From NCBI GenBank assembly GCA_936931335.1, contig CAKZIH010000375.1, positions 1 to 9,578 of the forward strand: a stretch of DNA of 9,578 nt, read 5' to 3'. Under the pieces are notes generated by a model that was not told the DNA's origin, ran no database searches, and was given only the letters and a program-made list of their open reading frames with translations. The translations under genes were made by a program, and so were the position numbers. The stretch is from an uncultured Nostocoides sp. GTDB taxonomy: Bacteria > Actinomycetota > Actinomycetes > Actinomycetales > Dermatophilaceae. How positions within the stretch are numbered: position 1 is the first letter of the stretch; each line of letters starts with the position of its first letter. Positions 1-7,074 of this stretch are shown here, one piece after another.

Positions 1-35
1 AGTGGGCGCGAGGGGATTGCCCCCTCGCGCCCACT
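1..35 (-). terminator. Perfect 15-bp hairpin, probable terminator of the DUF3352 gene
   Basis: Bases 1-15 (AGTGGGCGCGAGGGG) are exactly complementary to 21-35, with a 5-nt loop (ATTGC) at 16-20. The stem is very GC-rich and lies 20 nt beyond the stop codon of the minus-strand gene at 56-1489, where an intrinsic terminator belongs. Bases 3' of the stem in that direction lie outside the window, so a U-tract cannot be checked. It could equally serve a convergent gene to the left. Confidence 0.65.
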
Positions 36-55
36 AACCGCCCGGCGGTATGTCG

Positions 56-1489
56 TTACTTGGTGGTCAGGCGCAGCAGGAAGCGCTGCCCGGACTCCTC
101 GGTGCTCGCGCTCATGCCCACGGCCGACAACGGTGCGACATTGGCCTTGGTCTCTGCGTCCATCGTGGAACCGAACTTGGCGATCATGCCGGCGATGTCG
201 GCGAAGGCGACGAACTGCGCCTTGCCGGCGTCGGGAACGGCTGCGGAGAAGGCCGGGGACGACCCCAGGCCCGAACCCGAGGCAACCTGCGCGGCGTAGG
301 TGTCGTCGAGGGCAACGATCGTGCGCCCCGAATCCCCAGACACCCGCAGCGGCGACGACGCGGAGGAGGAGGTAGCGGACGACAACTGGTTGCCCAACGT
401 GGAGGTCAGGGTCTGGATCCGGGCGTGGTCACCATTGCTGACCAGGGCGACCTGCGGCATACCGCTGGCCTCGTCCATGCCGCCAAAGGCGACCGCGAAC
501 TTGCTGCCCAGCAGCGCGGACAGATCCTCCGGCAGGCGGATGCCGAACTGGGACTGCAGTTGCTCGGTCATCTGGGTGAACTCGCTGCCACCCTGCTTGG
601 TCGCCTCCGCCCAGGACTTGCTCACCGTTTCGCCGCCATTGGCCAGACCGAAGGCGGCCAGCGTGCCGGCTGGGAGCTCGCTCACTCCGGTGTCGCCATT
701 CTTGCCTTCGACCTTGGCGGTGTCGAAGGAGCGGGCGGCCAGCTCGAGCGCGGTGCCGTCGAAGCGCAGCGCGGCCGCGACCCGGCCCTTGGCCTTAGCC
801 GCGAGATCGTCCAGTTGCGCGGACAAGGCCGAGGCCGAAGCCGAGACCTTCGCCTTGGCAATCCCGGCGCGTACGGCTGCCTCGGTGTCCAGCCACATGG
901 TCGCGATGCCGGGGTTGCCCACGCCATCCATGTCCGAGGCGAAGTTCTTGGCCTTGGCCAGCGACGCATCCTTGGCCGACTTCACCGCGCCATCGACGGT
1001 GGCCTGCTTGCCGCCGCAGACCACATAGTCGGCCCCCACATTGCAGTAGGACTTCGTGGCGTCCAGCTTGGCCACGGCGGCTTTGGCCTTGTCCGCGTCG
1101 GTGGTCGCCAGGGCGACCAGCGGCACGAACTCGTTGCCCTCCGGCACCACGGCAACCGCGAACCGCTTGCCCAACCAGGGCTTGATGTCGGTCTCGTAGT
1201 TGAGGTTGGTGAGCTGACCCTCCTTCTGGGCCTGCTTGACCAACACCTCGCCGAAATCGACATCGTCCCGCTTGACCTCGTCCGGAGCCTTGGGGAACTT
1301 GCGAACGAAGCGCAGCGCGTCGAGCTTCTGCTCCGCGCTGGGGTCGAGGTCGACGTCGACATAGGCGAGCGCGGTGGCGGGGATGACGTCCTCCGGCTGG
1401 GCACCCCCGCCGCCCAAGGTCCCGTATGCCGCGGCGCCTGTGCCGGCCAACGCCACGCCAGCAACCGCCCCGATCAGAATCTTGTTCAT
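56..1489 (-). CDS. DUF3352 domain protein, membrane-anchored or exported
   Basis: Encodes 477 residues of the actinobacterial DUF3352 family, whose biochemical role is unknown. The N-terminus (MNKILIGAVAGVALAGTG) is a short positive stretch followed by a hydrophobic helix at about 4-22. It is read as an uncleaved anchor or signal peptide, since there is no lipobox cysteine. A family-like segment follows at about 36-66 (IPATALAYVDVDLDPS, then LDALRFVRKFP). The rest is Ala/Ser-rich with repeating beta-alpha character. The only cysteines, C149 and C158, are ten residues apart in a predicted outside region and could form a disulfide. The frame stays open to 1690, but the ATG at 1489 is preferred. 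It has GGAGGGG six bases upstream and starts directly at the signal sequence, whereas the extension is Arg/Thr-rich and unlike the family. A hairpin at 1-35 closes the gene. No functional link to the inositol genes is visible. Confidence 0.88.
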   Translation of the reverse strand: MNKILIGAVAGVALAGTGAAAYGTLGGGGAQPEDVIPATALAYVDVDLDPSAEQKLDALRFVRKFPKAPDEVKRDDVDFGEVLVKQAQKEGQLTNLNYETDIKPWLGKRFAVAVVPEGNEFVPLVALATTDADKAKAAVAKLDATKSYCNVGADYVVCGGKQATVDGAVKSAKDASLAKAKNFASDMDGVGNPGIATMWLDTEAAVRAGIAKAKVSASASALSAQLDDLAAKAKGRVAAALRFDGTALELAARSFDTAKVEGKNGDTGVSELPAGTLAAFGLANGGETVSKSWAEATKQGGSEFTQMTEQLQSQFGIRLPEDLSALLGSKFAVAFGGMDEASGMPQVALVSNGDHARIQTLTSTLGNQLSSATSSSASSPLRVSGDSGRTIVALDDTYAAQVASGSGLGSSPAFSAAVPDAGKAQFVAFADIAGMIAKFGSTMDAETKANVAPLSAVGMSASTEESGQRFLLRLTTK

Positions 1490-1711
1490 TCTCGTCCCCT
1501 CCGACGTATGTCGCACGGCCGGGCCGCGCTCGCGACCGGTTGGCCGCCACGTGTGTTGACGGCCCATCCGGCCGCTTGGTTCCACCGTATCGTCGGCCGC
1601 CGACAACCCGGATGAGCAGGATGACTCAGTCACCCCATCTGGGGTCGGCCACCGATTGCTGGCGCTAGTCGTCGCCGTGATCCTCGACATCCGCGCCCGC
1701 AGGAGCGCGAG
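1490..1711. other. Intergenic region between two minus-strand genes
   Basis: This 222-bp gap holds the ribosome binding site of the DUF3352 gene (GGAGGGG on the minus strand, 1496-1502). A weak 5-bp stem, CGCGC 1692-1696 with GCGCG 1705-1709, sits just past the DUF1345 stop and might act as a terminator. A small GTCGG/CCGAC dyad lies at 1592-1604. I find no convincing -35/-10 pair for the minus strand. A TTGACG at 1556-1561 on the plus strand has no partner box and would only read antisense. Confidence 0.4.
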
Positions 1712-2404
1712 TTAGGCGCTCAGGCCGGCCACGATATTGACCGCCGAGCCGAGGATGACCACGCCCAGCACGAAGCCCAGCAGGCAATGCTGGAGGACCA
1801 CGCGGCGAATCGCTTTGCTGCTCACGCTGGTGTCCGACACCTGGTAGGTCATGCCGAGATTGAAAGCGAAGTAGGCGAAGTCCCGATAGTCCGGGTCCTC
1901 GTCGCTATTCCAATCGATCCCGCCGCCGCGGTCCTCGTCGTAGTACAGGCGGGCGTAGCGCAGTGCATACATGGTGTGGACCATCAGCCAGGACAAGGCG
2001 ATGGTGCCCAACCCCAGGGCGGCGCAGGCCAGTTCGGCTGGTCCATGGCTGGCGGCGGCTTGCTTCAGGTAGAAGCCCAGCGCCCCGATGCTCGCCAGCG
2101 CGGCGACGGTGATGGCCGCATCGGCTGCTGATCGGCTGCCGTCCTCCCTGCTGGCCAGCCGCTTGGTCTGCTCCGGGTCCAGGCGCCGCAAGGGGATCCA
2201 CACCCACAGCAGCCAGGCGAGGGTGGCGGCACACCAGGCGCTACCCACGGCATACCGGGGCTCGGTGAGCGCGCCGATCAACGCGCCCAATGCCGCCCCG
2301 ATCAGCGCCGAGGCGAGCAGTCGTCTGCCGGCGCTGACCCGGGTGAGTGACGGCGAGTGGCGAGCGGGCTGCTCGGGCCGTTTTGGGGTGTGGGTGCTGC
2401 TCAC
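1712..2404 (-). CDS. DUF1345 family integral membrane protein
   Basis: Encodes 230 residues. After a hydrophilic, basic N-terminal 28 residues there are about five hydrophobic segments: 29-46, 52-72, 95-114, 124-150 and 203-227. The motif DPDYRDFAYFAFNLGMTYQV (170-189), followed by SDTSVSSKAIRR, sits between the fourth and fifth helices and is the family hallmark. The function of DUF1345 proteins is not established. The start chosen is GTG at 2404, which gives a typical length. Its ribosome binding site is poor (only GGCGA close by), so a start further in is possible. An upstream in-frame ATG at 2533 would add 43 Arg/Pro-rich residues and run across the divergent promoter region, so it is rejected. 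The gene stands alone, head to head with the YCII gene. Confidence 0.82.
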   Translation of the reverse strand: MSSTHTPKRPEQPARHSPSLTRVSAGRRLLASALIGAALGALIGALTEPRYAVGSAWCAATLAWLLWVWIPLRRLDPEQTKRLASREDGSRSAADAAITVAALASIGALGFYLKQAAASHGPAELACAALGLGTIALSWLMVHTMYALRYARLYYDEDRGGGIDWNSDEDPDYRDFAYFAFNLGMTYQVSDTSVSSKAIRRVVLQHCLLGFVLGVVILGSAVNIVAGLSA

Positions 2405-2556
2405 TCGCCGATGGTGCCACGCGCGCCTGGGCCGATGTTGGCAGGGTAAGACGCCGCAGAATATGTCGATCGGCGGTGTCGATCGGGAGCCTGTCCGCGC
2501 GTCAATGAGCCGGAGCCGACACGCGGTCGGCATACCCGGAAACGAAGGAGCACCAG
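2405..2556 (+). promoter_or_regulatory. Divergent intergenic region with candidate promoter for the YCII gene
   Basis: This 152-bp gap lies between the divergent DUF1345 and YCII genes. On the plus strand TTGGCA (2438-2443) and TATGTC (2462-2467), 18 bp apart, form a plausible promoter for the YCII gene. A 10-bp direct repeat, TGTCGATCGG, occurs at 2464-2473 and 2477-2486. It overlaps the proposed -10 box and could be a regulator site. The YCII ribosome binding site AAGGAG is at 2545-2550. The promoter of the DUF1345 gene is not obvious. Confidence 0.35.
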
Positions 2557-2931
2557 ATGAAGTACGTCGTCCTCATCCACGCCAACCCGCAGCCGTGGGG
2601 GCACCCGACCGATCAGTTCACGGCCGAGGGCCGGGCGCAACCGGCCGAGTACCACGAGGAGGCGGGGGCGTCCTTCGACGCGCTCTTGACGGAGATGCAG
2701 GAACGGGGCGAGTTCGTGCACGCCGAGGCGCTCGGGGATCCTCGGGACGCACGGATCATCGGCTGGACCCCGACGAATCACCCGGTGAGCCAGGGCCCGT
2801 ATGCCGAGACCGCCGAGCACCTGGCCGGCTTCTTCGTCATCGATGTGGAATCGGCGCAGCGGGCCCGCGAGATCGCCGACCGCTTCGCACAGCCGGGCGG
2901 CACCATCGAGTTGCGCCCCTGCGCGGACTGA
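2557..2931 (+). CDS. YCII-related (DGPF-type) small protein
   Basis: Encodes 124 residues of the YciI/YCII superfamily, small ferredoxin-like-fold proteins whose actinobacterial DGPF-type members often accompany ECF sigma factors. It opens with a beta strand (MKYVVLIHAN). The QGPYAETAEHLAGFFVID stretch at 79-96 corresponds to the family's D-G-P-F-x-E-x-K-E-x-x-x-G-F core, with QGPYAETAE in place of DGPFxExKE. A C-terminal helix and strand (98-121) complete the fold. The ATG at 2557 has AAGGAG six bases upstream. It has a probable promoter of its own and is 157 bp from the inositol genes, so it is likely a separate unit. No sigma factor gene adjoins it. A catalytic role is unproven; some relatives are proposed to be lactone- or dienelactone-type enzymes. 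Confidence 0.85.
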   Translation: MKYVVLIHANPQPWGHPTDQFTAEGRAQPAEYHEEAGASFDALLTEMQERGEFVHAEALGDPRDARIIGWTPTNHPVSQGPYAETAEHLAGFFVIDVESAQRAREIADRFAQPGGTIELRPCAD

Positions 2932-2960
2932 GCCGCGGGCGGGTCGCCGGGGAGAAGCGA

Positions 2961-3006
2961 ATGTCAGGACAAATTGTTGACAGTCGCAGGCACGGCCGGG
3001 GATGCT
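2961..3006 (+). promoter_or_regulatory. iolG promoter with overlapping IolR-like operator
   Basis: The segment ATGTCAGGACAAA (2961-2973) is followed by a perfect -35 box TTGACA (2977-2982). GATGCT (3001-3006), 18 bp further on, is the best -10. The outer bases form a dyad, TGTCA 2962-2966 with TGACA 2978-2982, around an inner palindrome ACAAATTGT (2969-2977). The same arrangement occurs upstream of iolC at 9024-9045. TGTCAGGACA fits the KGWCHTRACA motif recalled for C. glutamicum IolR with one mismatch. A repressor here would cover the -35 element, suggesting induction by inositol. Confidence 0.65.
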
Positions 3007-3011
3007 GAGGT

Positions 3012-3029
3012 GTCGCGCCGGTGCGCGAC
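3012..3029 (+). other. Stem-loop at the predicted 5' end of the iolG-iolE mRNA
   Basis: GTCGCGC (3012-3018) pairs perfectly with GCGCGAC (3023-3029) around a CGGT tetraloop. It begins about six bases after the proposed -10 box, so it would form at the very 5' end of the transcript, about 60 nt before the start codon. It could protect the mRNA end or be an operator dyad in DNA. It is not a terminator, as no U-run follows. Confidence 0.4.
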
Positions 3030-3088
3030 CATACCGAAGCGCCCGCAGCCATCCGGCCAGGCGTGACAGATAGCGAGCTGGAGGACGT

Positions 3089-4114
3089 ATGAGGATCGGG
3101 CTGGCCGGGGTCGGGCGCATCGGGGCTTTCCATGCGGCGACCCTGCGGGATCTGCCGGAGGTCTCGGAACTGGTGGTGGCCGATATCAACGCCGACATCG
3201 CCGCCCGGGTCGCCATCGATCTCGGCGTGCAGTCCGCCCCCGACATCGACAGCCTGCTCGCCAGCGGCTTGGACGCGCTGGTGATCACCACGGCGACCCC
3301 CGGGCATGCGCCCCTGCTGCGCCGCAGCATCGCCGCAGGCATCCCGACCTTCTGCGAGAAGCCGGTCGCCGCCACCCTGGACGAGACCATTGAGCTGACC
3401 CGGCTGTCCGAGGCCAGCTCGGTGCCGGTGCACGTGGGCTTCCAGCGGCGCTTCGACACCGCATACCGGCGGGCGCAGGAAGCGGTCCGCAACGGTGAAC
3501 TCGGTGTGGTGCATGCGATTCGGGCCATCACCCACGACCAGTCGCCGCCGCCGAGTGGGTATGTCGCTACCAGCGGCGGGATCTTCCGCGATTGCAGCGT
3601 GCACGACTTCGACATCCTGCGGTTTGTCAGCGGGCGCGAGGTCGCCAGCGTCTATGCCACTGGGGAGAACCGCGGTGCCGACTACTTCGCCAGCGCCGGG
3701 GATGTGGCCACCGGAGCGGCGATCCTCACTCTCGACGACGGCACCATCGCCAGCGTCACCGCGACCCGGTATTCCGGCGGCGGGCATGACGTGCGGATGG
3801 AGGTCATGGGGGACCTCGGCGCGATCGCGGTCGGCCTCGATGACTCCCTTGCGCTGCGCTCGCTGGAGCCCGGCGTGAGCTTCCCGGCCGGCCCGGTGCA
3901 TATGTCGTTCATGGAGCGCTTCCAGCCCGCGTATGTCGCCGAGCTCACCGCATTCTTCGATGTCGCTGCCGGGCGCACCCCCAGCCCGTGCACGGTCCGA
4001 GACGCATTGGAGGCCTTCCGCATCGCCGAGGCCTGCGAGCTGTCCCGGGCGCAGCGGCGGCCGGTCGCCATGAGCGAAATCCCTACCGTTGAGACGTCAG
4101 GAGGAGCAGAGTGA
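3089..4114 (+). CDS. iolG: Inositol 2-dehydrogenase-like oxidoreductase (Gfo/Idh/MocA family)
   Basis: Encodes 341 residues. The likely reaction is NAD-dependent oxidation of myo-inositol (or scyllo-/D-chiro-inositol) to an inosose, the first catabolic step. A Rossmann domain (1-120) carries the glycine motif GLAGVGRIG (4-12), an acidic D32 at the end of beta-2, and the family EKP motif (90-92), whose lysine K91 is catalytic. In the C-terminal domain D168 and H172 (RDCSVHDFD) match the Asp-x3-His pair of Bacillus IolG, and GFQRRFD (117-123) matches the substrate-loop region. The ATG at 3089 has GGAGG (3080-3084) before it. The stop overlaps the iolE start (GTGA), implying translational coupling. 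Length is usual for the family. The exact inositol isomer cannot be read from sequence, and relatives act on other polyols, so the symbol rests partly on context. Confidence 0.8.
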   Translation: MRIGLAGVGRIGAFHAATLRDLPEVSELVVADINADIAARVAIDLGVQSAPDIDSLLASGLDALVITTATPGHAPLLRRSIAAGIPTFCEKPVAATLDETIELTRLSEASSVPVHVGFQRRFDTAYRRAQEAVRNGELGVVHAIRAITHDQSPPPSGYVATSGGIFRDCSVHDFDILRFVSGREVASVYATGENRGADYFASAGDVATGAAILTLDDGTIASVTATRYSGGGHDVRMEVMGDLGAIAVGLDDSLALRSLEPGVSFPAGPVHMSFMERFQPAYVAELTAFFDVAAGRTPSPCTVRDALEAFRIAEACELSRAQRRPVAMSEIPTVETSGGAE

Positions 4115-5019
4115 CGAGCGCGCTCGGAGCATTGGAGGGCCGGGTAGCCGCCGCACCCATCTCGTGGGGGATCTGCGAGGTGCCCGGCTGGGGCGAGATG
4201 ATGCCCGCCGACCGCGTCCTGGCGGAGATGCGCGAGCTCGGGCTGCCCGCGACGGAGCTCGGCGCGCCGGGGTTCCTGCCGGAGGACCCGGTCGGTGTCG
4301 GGGAGCGACTCGCGGCATACGGGCTCGGGCTCGTCGGCGGGTTTGTGCCGCTGGCGCTACACGACCCAACCCAGCGCGAGGACGCCCTACGCCGGGCCAC
4401 GGAGGTCGCGCAACTCTTCCAGGTTTGCGGGGCAACGCGATTCGTCACCGCGCTGGTGCAGGACTACGACTGGAGCACCCCGGTGCCCCCGGACGCGGAC
4501 ACGATGGCCGTCGTGGGCGAATGCCTGCGCGAGGTGGACGCGATCTGCGCCGTGCACGGCCTCACCCAGGTGCTGCACCCGCACGTCGGGACCATCGTGG
4601 AAACCGCCGCCGACGTCGCGCTGGCGCTGGAGCACACCGACGTCCTGTGGTGCCTGGACACCGGGCATCTGCAGATCGGCGGGGTCGACCCGGTCGCCTT
4701 CGCGCGCGAGCACGCCGACCGTGTCGGGCATGTGCACCTCAAGGACGTCGACACCGCGACCTCCGACCGGGTGCTCGCCGGTGAGCTTTCCCTGGTCGAG
4801 GGCGTGCAGGCCGGGATGTTCCGGGTCCTGGGTGCCGGCGATGTCGCGATCGACGAGGCCGTGCTCGCGCTTGAGAACGCCGGGTATGACGGCTGGTACG
4901 TCCTGGAGCAGGACACCGCATTGATGTCCGGTATGCCGCCGGCCGGCGCCGGCCCGATCGAGGATGTCGCCGCGTCGCTGGCATACCTGCGGACCGCGGT
5001 GGCGCCCCGCCTGGCCTGA
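4111..5019 (+). CDS. iolE: IolE-type inosose dehydratase (TIM-barrel)
   Basis: Encodes 302 residues of the AP-endonuclease-2/xylose isomerase-like TIM-barrel superfamily. IolE dehydrates 2-keto-myo-inositol to 3D-(3,5/4)-trihydroxycyclohexane-1,2-dione, the substrate of IolD. The opening APISWGICEVPGWG (15-28) is close to the IolE signature. Candidate metal and active-site residues are H156 and H158 (LHPHVG), D183 and H186 (CLDTGHLQIGG), H207/H209 with K211-D212 (HVHLKD), and E266 near the end of the barrel (VLEQD). The GTG start at 4111 overlaps the stop of iolG by four bases and has a strong AGGAGGAG (4099-4106). It is the last gene of a two-gene unit and converges on iolD. The fold is shared with sugar epimerases, but motif plus context make IolE the best call. 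Confidence 0.88.
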   Translation: MTSALGALEGRVAAAPISWGICEVPGWGEMMPADRVLAEMRELGLPATELGAPGFLPEDPVGVGERLAAYGLGLVGGFVPLALHDPTQREDALRRATEVAQLFQVCGATRFVTALVQDYDWSTPVPPDADTMAVVGECLREVDAICAVHGLTQVLHPHVGTIVETAADVALALEHTDVLWCLDTGHLQIGGVDPVAFAREHADRVGHVHLKDVDTATSDRVLAGELSLVEGVQAGMFRVLGAGDVAIDEAVLALENAGYDGWYVLEQDTALMSGMPPAGAGPIEDVAASLAYLRTAVAPRLA

Positions 5020-5049
5020 GGTCTCGCCGCGTCACGGACGGATCTCGTC

Positions 5050-5071
5050 GGTCGGGGCAATGAGGCCGACC
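5050..5071. terminator. Weak inverted repeat between convergent iolE and iolD
   Basis: GGTCGG (5050-5055) and CCGACC (5066-5071) can form a 6-bp stem with a 10-nt loop in the 84-bp gap between the two convergent stop codons. It is symmetric and could slow transcription from both sides. There is no T-run on either side, so it is only a candidate. Confidence 0.3.
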
Positions 5072-5103
5072 AGAGCGCCTGGCCGGAGCCGTCTGGGGGT
5101 GAC

Positions 5104-7050
5104 TCAGAGGTAGTGCCGCTGAGCCTGCTTGGCGGCGAGGTGCTCGGCATACGCCTGCTGGGTGGAAGCGAGGATGGAGACCTCGGCGACCGGCACATCC
5201 CACCAGGCGGTGCCGGGCGGGTTCGGCCCGGTGAGGTCGGTCTCGATATACAGCACGGTGGTCCGATCCGAGGCGACGGCCGCGGCGTAGTTTTCCCGGA
5301 ACTCGGCGATTCCGTTGCAGCGCAACACATCCGCGCCCCAGGAGGCGGCATTCGCGGCCAGATCGAAGGGCACGACCTCGCCGTCGAGACGCCCCGCGCG
5401 CCCGCCCTCGCGCATCCGGTACGTCGTGCCAAACCGCTGCGACCCCCGGGATTCCGAGAGCGCTCCGATCGACGCGAAGCCGTGGTTCTGCAAGAGGACG
5501 ATGATGACCTTCAGGTCCTCGGCGACGATCGTCGCGAGCTCCATCGGGGACATCTGGTAGGTGCCGTCGCCGACGATGGCGACCACTTCGTGCTCGTCGC
5601 CCACGGCGAGTTTGGCGCCCATGGCCGCGGGGATCTCATAACCCATGCAGGAGTAGGCGTATTCGACGTGGTATTGCTCGGGAGTCGTTGCCCGCCATAG
5701 GCATTGGAGATCGCCGGGCATGGAGCCGGCGGCGTTGATGAGCACATCCCGCGGCCCCATGAGTTCGTTCAGCGCACCGAAGACCTCGGTCTGCGCGGGC
5801 AGCGGCGCGTGATCGCGGTGATAGCACTCGTCGACCTGGCGTTGCCAGTCGGCGTCGAGGTCCACCGCCTCCTGCCGGTATGCCGCGTCCACCGACCAGT
5901 CCGCCAGTGCACCGCTCAGCGCCCGCAGCGCCGAGCGCGCGTCCGCCTGCACCATGACGGCCCCGTGCTTGGCGGCATCGAAGCCAAGGGTGTTGATATT
6001 GACGAACCGGACGTCCGCACGATCGAAGATCGTGTGGCTGGCGGTGGTGAAATCGGAATAGCGCGTGCCGATGCCAATGACCAGATCCGCTTGGCGCGCA
6101 AGGGCATTCGCGGCGGACGACCCGGTCGATCCGACACCGCCAACGGCGCTCGGGTGGTCCCAGTTGATCGCGCCCTTGCCGGCGTGCGTGTCGGCTACCG
6201 GTATGCCCGTGGCACTCGCAAACTCTCGCAGCTCCTGGGCGGCCTCGGAGTAGACGACGCCCCCGCCGGCGACGATCAACGGCCGCTGCGCGGACCGGAT
6301 CGCGTCCACCGCTCGGGCCAGCGCCGCGGGCTCTGGTTCGGGGCGAGCGACATACCAGGTGCGCTCGGCGAAGAAGGCGACCGGCCAGTCATACGCCTGG
6401 GCCTGGACATCCTGAGGCAGCGCGATGGTCACCGCGCCGGTGTCGGCCGGGTCGGTGAGCACCCGCATGGCGTTCATCAGCGACGGGATGAGCTGCTCGG
6501 GCCGGTTGACCCGGTCGAAGAAGCGGGAGACCGGGCGGAAGCAGTCGGTGACCGCGGTGTCCAGGGTCTGCGGCGATTCCAGTTGTTGCAGAACGGGATC
6601 CGGGATTCGGCTGGCGAACTGATCGGAGGGCAGCAGGAGCACCGGGATCCGGTTGGTGGTCGCCAGTGCGGCGCCGGTGACCATATTGGTCGCCCCCGGG
6701 CCGATGGAGGTGGTCACCGCCATGACCTGAAGGCGATTGCGGGTGCGGGCGAAGGCGGTCGCCGCGTGCACCCCGCTCTGCTCATTGCGCACCAGGTAGT
6801 AGGGCAGGTGTCCATGGGCGAGCGGGTCGGCGGTGGCGCCCTGCGCGCCATCCTCAGGCTCGGCGAGCGCATCCTCGAAGGTGACCTGATCCTGCAGCAG
6901 CGCCTGGCCGACCCCGCATACATTGCCGTGCCCGAAGATGCCGAACATCCCGGTGACCAGGCGCTGACGCTGCCCATCGCGCTCGGAGTACTGGGCGCCC
7001 AGGAAACGGACCACGGCCTGGGCAACGGTGAGCCGGACGGTCTCACTCAT
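5104..7050 (-). CDS. iolD: 3D-(3,5/4)-trihydroxycyclohexane-1,2-dione hydrolase (IolD)
   Basis: Encodes 648 residues, a thiamine-diphosphate enzyme of the acetolactate-synthase fold that hydrolytically opens the trihydroxycyclohexanedione ring to 5-deoxy-glucuronate. The N-terminal Pyr domain contains GMFGIFGHGNV (34-44), characteristic of IolD, and the cofactor-activating glutamate E90 (RNEQSG). A central domain spans about 240-385. The C-terminal PP domain has the ThDP/Mg motif GDG (494-496) with QNH (521-523) at the usual spacing. The end carries GTAWWDVPVAEVS (613-625), also typical of IolD. Length is normal and no lesion is seen. The ATG at 7050 has AAGGAG (7059-7064) eight bases away. 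It lies 24 bp downstream of the transaldolase-family gene, so the two are read as one minus-strand operon from the promoter near 8200. Confidence 0.95.
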   Translation of the reverse strand: MSETVRLTVAQAVVRFLGAQYSERDGQRQRLVTGMFGIFGHGNVCGVGQALLQDQVTFEDALAEPEDGAQGATADPLAHGHLPYYLVRNEQSGVHAATAFARTRNRLQVMAVTTSIGPGATNMVTGAALATTNRIPVLLLPSDQFASRIPDPVLQQLESPQTLDTAVTDCFRPVSRFFDRVNRPEQLIPSLMNAMRVLTDPADTGAVTIALPQDVQAQAYDWPVAFFAERTWYVARPEPEPAALARAVDAIRSAQRPLIVAGGGVVYSEAAQELREFASATGIPVADTHAGKGAINWDHPSAVGGVGSTGSSAANALARQADLVIGIGTRYSDFTTASHTIFDRADVRFVNINTLGFDAAKHGAVMVQADARSALRALSGALADWSVDAAYRQEAVDLDADWQRQVDECYHRDHAPLPAQTEVFGALNELMGPRDVLINAAGSMPGDLQCLWRATTPEQYHVEYAYSCMGYEIPAAMGAKLAVGDEHEVVAIVGDGTYQMSPMELATIVAEDLKVIIVLLQNHGFASIGALSESRGSQRFGTTYRMREGGRAGRLDGEVVPFDLAANAASWGADVLRCNGIAEFRENYAAAVASDRTTVLYIETDLTGPNPPGTAWWDVPVAEVSILASTQQAYAEHLAAKQAQRHYL

Positions 7051-7074
7051 GACGGCAGCTCCTTCGCGAGCGAA

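Noticed and set aside
1556..1561. TTGACG on the plus strand as a promoter
   Set aside because: There is no -10 at suitable spacing and no gene on that strand to drive.
50..1615. 521-codon open frame on the plus strand
   Set aside because: It is antisense to the DUF3352 gene. The composition (Gly/Arg/His-rich, no recognisable domain) is that of a third-position-GC shadow, and the minus strand has a signal helix, family motifs and a ribosome binding site.
1490..1690. Extended DUF3352 start at 1690
   Set aside because: It would bury the signal/anchor helix 70 residues in. The internal ATG at 1489 has a strong GGAGGGG.
2401..3615. 404-codon minus-strand frame, and the overlapping 2837-3901 minus-strand frame
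   Set aside because: They cut across the YCII gene, the iolG promoter and iolG. All three have better evidence, and the translations show no family features.
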